Origin: Budorcas taxicolor | Lineage: Eukaryota; Chordata; Mammalia; Artiodactyla; Bovidae | Reading direction: 5' to 3' | Assembly (NCBI RefSeq): GCF_023091745.1 | Contig: NC_068912.1 | Location: forward strand, 56,102,567-56,166,566 | Length of the DNA: 64,000 nt | Shown here: one piece after another, positions 58,626 to 64,000 of the stretch | How positions within the stretch are numbered: the stretch's first letter is position 1 | Layout of the letters: each line of letters opens with the position of its first letter | The notes under the pieces: model-generated | What the model was told of the DNA's origin: nothing | Databases searched by the model: none | Seen by the model: the letters and a program-made list of their open reading frames with translations, nothing else | Position numbers and translations under genes: made by a program

Positions 58626-61104
58626 CACTGTGATGTCCATGCTTCTTTTGCTCCTGTATTCTCTTTCTCTTTTTTTTTTTTATGACTTTGTGTTAAGTTG
58701 GAGCACTTTCTCTGTGGTCATTTACTCTTTTATTCTTCAATTATGATAAGCTTGTAATATACAGAGCACAGGGCTGTATCAGATTGCCACTGTTGCTGAG
58801 GCTCTTAGCCCAGTGGCATCAGCGGACCTACCCACTGCTTTGCCCTGATGCTCCCAACATATCCAAGAGGAAGGGCATTTCAAGGGAGGCTGCAACATCC
58901 TAGAGCCATGTGCCTACACTGACCCTTTGTCAGTATGGGAAGACTCTATGGCTGGTCGTCACTCACTGCTATACCCATTGTATTCAAAGTAACATGAAGC
59001 CAACAGTGTGGAAAAAGTAGAATGAGAGGGTAAGCCAGCTGGGGAACGGAATGCCTCCTAAGACCTCCAGGAAGAGTGGGGTGTCATGACAGACACTCAT
59101 CTCCTCATTGCTTGAAATTTGGGACCTCCTAAGCCCCTTCCAGCCTTGACTCAGGCTACTTTCCAATTTCCCTGATAATCAGCCCAGAGCTAACAGCCAG
59201 CCATTTGTTGTCTTCCATGTTGTTTTTCTTATTGGAGGAAAAAGAAAGGTCTTCACTGAAGAAATTCCCAAAAACCAATTAATATATAATGACATAAAAC
59301 CAAAATCTTATAATACAGTTTTCATGGGGGTCCCCAACTCAAGGATGTCAGCAGTATAAATGAGAGGAAGGAAGAATCTTTTACACTCCACATAATTCCC
59401 CACTAACTAGCAGAAGTAGTCAAGGTAACAAAGAAATTCTGCCTATGCACTAATTCCTCACCGCAGCTGTTGGGGTGTTAGATTAGGAGGCTGTACACCT
59501 TTCCCAGGAATATTAAAGCAGACTGTCTCACCGCCTGTGTTTGTCCTCGTAGCCTCATTCTTGCTGCTAGCAGAGCATGTCCCAACTGTTGTCAATTTAT
59601 CAATGTAGCCTGCACTGGTGGGCACAGTGTGAGCAGCCATTAGGACAGGTGCCTCTATCCATCACAGCCAGTCACTTATTCCACCTTGTCAAGGAAACTA
59701 AATGGAGCTTTTGGAGAAATGTAAACAACTCTCTAATGGACAATCAAAGCGCCACTTTCTGAAGCAAACAAGAGGAAGAAATCTGACAAGACATTTTTAG
59801 GGGGGGTGGATAATATTTAAGTGTTTTCTGAAAGAACTTTTTAATGGTTGTGGTTTGAAAACACTGGGGCAGTGTGGGCAGGAGAGGAAGTAAATGGGAA
59901 AAGTCAAAGAATTCAAGCAAAGTCCTTCTTGTGGCCAAAGATTGAGAAAAAGGCTTGTGAAGTGGTGACGTGCTGAGTGAAGGAAGGGTCGACTGTTCTG
60001 GGGGATGAGCCATAAAACTGACAAGAAATCAACTTCAAAAAAAAATCAAGAAACTTCTAGTGGAAATTGAAGGCTTGCAGTTGATCTTTTTTTTTTTTTT
60101 TTTTTTTAAAATTAATGTGTTGTTAAAGTTCCAAATGCATAAGAAGAGAGCAGAAAAACACTAATTAAATATCCACTACCCAAGACCACCCTTCGTGGCA
60201 GAAGCCTAACTAAACAGATGGCCTTTTCGGTGTCTCCCAGAACACGGAAAGTTCTGGCTTTGTCAAAGCAGAAGGGGAAGCAAATTTCTCAGAAAATTCC
60301 CTGACTTTAACCCCCTGCTTGGGACCATTCTTAGCAGATCTGCGTCCCCCTGCTGTGGTGGTGGTGAGGGGGAGGGGACAACCTGGAGGTTGTCCCACTG
60401 CTTTGGAAAGCAGTGATTTCAAGCTAGGGCATTCAGGGTCACACCTTGAATGTCACTCCAAAGTGACGAGGTGGCCAGGGCAAAGCAGTAGACCAGGTGT
60501 TCCTGCCACTACAAGCCCAGTGCTTTTTGGCAGATGGACAGCACCACACTGAGCTGGTTGAAGCTTCTGGGTGGCCTTCCAGCATTACTTTTTGCTTATC
60601 CATTCTGGAGGCAACAAAGCCTGAAGTAGGTGCCAATGGTTGCATCATGGGAGAGGAGAGGTGATCGATCTCAGAGCAGGACATAAATAAAGAGAAAAGA
60701 GAGATGCTGTGGGGAGAGGTGACTTTCTGGGATCAGGTAGATGCTAGGGACCAAGAGGTCACTGCAACCTTATCACCTGATGTGTCTGGGAATAAAGAAG
60801 CCTGAGTCAGAGGCACTGAAATTGGCCCTAACACTTTCTCACAAGAGAACGCAGGCCTGAGACTACTTGGTTTTCCCTGGTGGGGGTCAGCTACTTTGTT
60901 CTTATCGCTGTCCCTAATTTATGGTGCCCTGGGATCTAGAGGTCAATATCCTAATCACGTAAGGTGAGCAAGCATTGGCTATTATCAGCCGTCTAGCGCC
61001 ACTATGACCCCAGCTCAAAAGCCATGTCTTCCTGACAGTCAAGACCAAACAAGAGGCTGGTGGTGCCTAACCAAATGTGCATCTTTGTATCTGAGCCATT
61101 TTCC
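58626..61104. other. Unique non-coding sequence
   Basis: T-runs at about 58671-58681 and 60087-60107 (21 T). A perfect 10-bp inverted repeat lies at 60375-60396. No exon or known repeat is recognised. Confidence 0.45.
60375..60396. repeat. Perfect inverted repeat (hairpin)
   Basis: Arms GGGACAACCT and AGGTTGTCCC are separated by GG. It follows a G-rich run. It is not followed by a T-tract and is not a terminator. Confidence 0.7.
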
Positions 61105-61312
61105 AAGCCAGTGTTGTCCATTAGAACGTTTTGTGGTAATGGAAATTTTCTGTGACACCTAACATAAAAGTCATCAGCTGTAACTGGCTTTTGAACACCT
61201 GAAATGTGGTAAGCATGACTGAGAAAATAAATATTTAACATGTATTTAATTTTAATTAATTCAAACTTTGAAATAGTCCCACTTGACTAGTGGCTACTAT
61301 TGTGAAAGACAG
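61105..61312 (+). mobile_element. MER3-like hAT element
   Basis: 'cagtgttgtccattagaacgttttgtggtaatggaaattttct', 'gaacacctgaaatgtggtaagcatgactgagaa', 'tttaattttaattaattcaaa', 'cttgactagtggctactattg' follow a short non-autonomous hAT family I recall as MER3. The exact family name needs checking. Confidence 0.7.
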
Positions 61313-61377
61313 TTCTTGACCCATTTCTTGAAAAAAAAGTTTGACTGCATATGAATCTAATGAAGTTCTTTTGGAAT

Positions 61378-61502
61378 TGTGCTGTTCAATATAGCTATCC
61401 ACATGTAGCTATTTAAATTTAAATTAATATAATTAAAAATAAGCAAAAATTTATTCTTTAGTGTCACCGGTCACATTTCCAGTGTTCAACAGCCACCCAT
61501 GC
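61378..61502 (-). mobile_element. MER3-like hAT element, inverted partner
   Basis: 'gtgctgttcaatatagctatccacatgtagctatttaaatttaaattaatataattaaaaat' then 'cggtcacatttccagtgttcaacagccac' is the same family in the opposite orientation, about 65 bases from the first copy. Confidence 0.65.
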
Positions 61503-61629
61503 CTAGGGGTGCTGGATCAGCGAAACACGAACACAGAATCGTTCCATCATCTTGGCAAGTCCAACTGGACAGAGATGCACCGGATGTCAATGGAGACACC
61601 AACTCAAGGAGCAATGAAACCACTAAAAA

Positions 61630-62240
61630 ACAGCAATTCAACAAAATGTTTACTATGTATCTACTTTTTGCCTTTTTTTAAGCCAAATTTTATGCTACAG
61701 TGGTAAAAAGGAGATGTGCAAATCTGCCCATACGGAATTAGAAATGAGAGGAGATTCAGAAGAGTAAATAATTTTATTTCTGTAAGTATTATAAGAGGAG
61801 TGACTATTTTGAGCTATGGTAGCTCAGAGAAAAGATCAGCTAACCTAACTTCAAATATCGGAAAAATTTTCTCAGAGGAAGAAACGACAAAGCCAAGACC
61901 TGAGGAATAAGGAGGCATTAACCAGGCATGTTGGAGGCTGTGGCATATTTTGCAAGGAGTCAATGGTGAGAAAGGTAAGCAAAAGCTAGATCCCATGGGG
62001 CCTTGTAAACCCAATGTCTGACCTTAATCTAAGAGCTCTGCTGAGCCGCAGAAGGGCCTTAAGCAGGGAAAGAGACCAGTCATGGGCCCACTTTTGAAAA
62101 TTCCCTGACTCCACTTGAGAAAATGATTTGCCACAAGGGGAAAGACTAGAGACCAGTTAGAGGGATGTTAGAATAACTCAAGCAAGACATGATGGTGGCC
62201 TAGAGTTTGTTGGAGTAGGAACAGAGGAAAGTAAAAAAAT
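61630..62240 (-). repeat. L2 LINE fragment
   Basis: Long antisense L2: 'agacctgaggaataaggaggcattaaccaggcatg', 'ggggccttgtaaaccc', 'accttaatctaagagc', 'gccttaagcagggaaagagaccagtcatg', 'agactagagaccagttagagggatgttagaataactcaagcaagacatgatggtggcctaga'. Confidence 0.75.
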
Positions 62241-62395
62241 TTGAGAACTGCATGAAAATTAGCACACAATCTTTCTTCATTGTTCTACAAAGTCTGCTTA
62301 CTTATCTAGGTTACATTTATTTATTCAAACTATGCCATTTGAAAATGAAAACAGCAAACAAACAATTAGAAGCCTCTCTGTTGCTCATTCTAATG

Positions 62396-62608
62396 AAAGT
62401 GAAAGTGAAGTCGTTCAGTCTTGTCCGACTCTTTGCGACCCTGTGGACTGTAGGCCACCAGGCTCCTGAGTCCACGGGATTTCCCAAGCAAGAATACTGG
62501 AGTGGGTTGCCATTTCGTTCTCCAGGGAATCTTCCCAACCCAGGGATCGAACCCAGGTCTCCCACATTGCAGGCAGATGCTTTAACCTCTGAGCCACCAG
62601 GGCCCCCC
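62396..62608 (-). mobile_element. Bov-tA SINE
   Basis: Complete minus-strand element with B-box complement 'gggatcgaacccagg' (62543-62557) and head complement to 62608. It is well conserved and probably young. Confidence 0.93.
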
Positions 62609-63489
62609 AAATGTAATATGATCTTTATCTGTATCAATAGTATTTATTGGAGATTAAAATAAAGGCCAGAGGCCAAGCTTATTTCAGTTTGTACAGCACT
62701 CAGCATAGTGTCATAAGCAGATTGGTAATTAATTAAAGCTTTCTAGTAATTTGGAAATGTAGTTCAAATACTCTTAAGATAGATGTTGGTGGTACTATCT
62801 ATGTTTCAAGATATATTTCTTTCAAAGTAAAGCTTTAACTTCAGTTTTCCAGCAGAAGTTAACTCACTGATTCATCCAGGCAAGAAGCCTTCTTGATTCC
62901 TTGGTTTCAGATTTCTCGGTTTCAGATTTCTCAATTTCAGATTTTAGATTCCTCAATGGCTTATTAATTTGCATATATACCAGTGGCAAAATTAATTTTG
63001 CTTATATAGTTTAGGCATCTGTTTTCATTAATTGATTATGATGAAAATTTACCGGCTACCGCTTTACAGTTTTCAATAAGATATGTGTTGACTTCATTTA
63101 AATAGAGTGATTCTGTTATCCCTTAAGGGAAAATAAGGAAGAACAAAGAAGTTTTGCATTAGCCTGGAGTAGAATCAAGTACAATTGAAAGATAATGAAA
63201 ACCCACCTTGTGGCTTCCTTGGAGATTCAAAGACTGGGTCCAGCTACCTCTGAGATAAGATGTGAATCAGGACACCTAGGTGTTTACTCTCTTCTGCAGC
63301 CTATCAGCAAATTTGGTCCCCAGATGGATCCAGAAGTATGAAAACATTTGAATTCTGTAGTACTGCTAGTGTCCTATTATTGCCAGTTGAACCCTAAAAT
63401 CGCATCATGTATCCTGGCATTCATGGCCTTAACAGTCATGGTTTTCATTATTTGTGAGTGACCCAGAATGAAGTTAATCACCGTGGCAC
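62609..63489. other. Unique sequence with a 15-bp tandem repeat
   Basis: GGTTTCAGATTTCTC occurs at 62903-62917 and 62918-62932, with a third diverged copy at 62933-62947. The following AT-rich part holds an octamer-like ATTTGCAT (62967-62974) and CATTAATTGATTA (63027-63039). Confidence 0.5.
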
Positions 63490-63620
63490 CCTTTTCTAGT
63501 ATTATAATGAAAACAGACTCAGAGCAGCTATGTCACTTGCCCAAGGGCCCCCAGTTAGCAAAATTTGCAGACCCAGGCTTGTCTAACTCCAAAGTGAGCT
63601 TCTTTGACCACATTATCCTG
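63490..63620 (-). repeat. MIR SINE fragment
   Basis: Antisense MIR: 'aacagactcagagcagctatgtcacttgcccaagggcccccagttagca', 'cagacccaggcttgtctaactccaaagtgag'. Confidence 0.72.
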
Positions 63621-64000
63621 CTCCCAACAACACAGTGATTTAAATATTACTGAGGCATGAAATTCAAAGGCCTGGTCTTGTGGCTGAGGCAGAGTCTGAA
63701 TCACTGAGATGGTGGAGCGTCTGGCTGGCTACCCAGGACCTCCTCTCCTGGGGGCACTAGGGCTTTCCACTCTCCTCAATGAACAAATAAACAAAACTGC
63801 TTGGTGCGAAACTGCTGAAAAGTAGACTAATTGTTTGGGCCTGGTGATAAAACTGAAAAGGAAATCACGCTTTTTAAGAACTTCAGGATTGAAAGAGTTC
63901 TCAGTCGATGATAATCTGATGGCAGGCACTCGGGGGAAGGGCAGGTGGACGAAGCAGAGAGTGGGGTTCTGACGTTTGGAAACAGCACGGGGTTATTTCT
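63621..64000. other. Unique, slightly GC-richer sequence
   Basis: No exon, promoter motif or repeat is recognised before the window ends. Confidence 0.45.

Noticed and set aside
63621..64000. GC-richer window end as a possible promoter
   Set aside because: No CpG island, core promoter motif or exon visible before the end.

Overview
This window is nuclear DNA from a pecoran ruminant (cattle, sheep, goat, buffalo or a relative). The diagnosis rests on repeats: there are about ten BovB (RTE-type) LINE copies, dimeric Bov-A2 SINEs and many Bov-tA SINEs (a tRNA-Glu-like head joined to a BovA unit). Bov-tA and Bov-A2 families are confined to ruminants. The species cannot be told from what is here. 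I found no convincing protein-coding exon, tRNA, rRNA, CRISPR array or prokaryotic feature. Almost every long open frame lies in BovB, L1 or SINE sequence, or is a short chance frame. The window reads as intergenic or deep-intronic DNA.

Layout: 1-13 kb is mostly unique or ancient-repeat sequence (MIR, L2, one MER5A-like hAT element, one L1 3' end) with scattered ruminant SINEs. At 14.0-16.9 kb lies the longest BovB copy, which spans remnants of the endonuclease, the reverse transcriptase and the C-terminal region but is broken by stops and frameshifts. The stretch 16.9-24.5 kb is largely unique and holds one candidate noncoding exon. At 24.9-27.0 kb two BovB copies sit in or near L2 sequence. 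The stretch 27-33 kb is unique plus MIR/L2 and contains a CpG-retaining block (31.5-32.3 kb) that looks regulatory. At 33.3-38.1 kb and 44.8-48.1 kb are two antisense L1 blocks riddled with Bov-tA, BovA and BovB insertions. Between them, at 40.33-41.89 kb, is a solo LTR of an ERVK-like endogenous retrovirus with a perfect 6-bp target duplication. The stretch 48.1-55.6 kb carries three more BovB copies, one with a nested Bov-A2, and another L1 fragment. The stretch 56-64 kb is mostly unique and includes a second regulatory-looking block with two POU octamers (58.0-58.6 kb) and an inverted pair of MER3-like hAT elements (61.1-61.5 kb).

The working biology here is retrotransposition. BovB and L1 supply reverse transcriptase, the SINEs borrow it (BovA units share the BovB 3' end), and several insertions keep readable target-site duplications, so the order of events can be reconstructed. 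I see no new enzymatic system. The most unusual object is a 324-bp composite retroposon at 46647-46970, in which a GC-rich segment of unknown origin with a 16-bp pyrimidine repeat is fused to a BovA unit inside one 12-bp target duplication.
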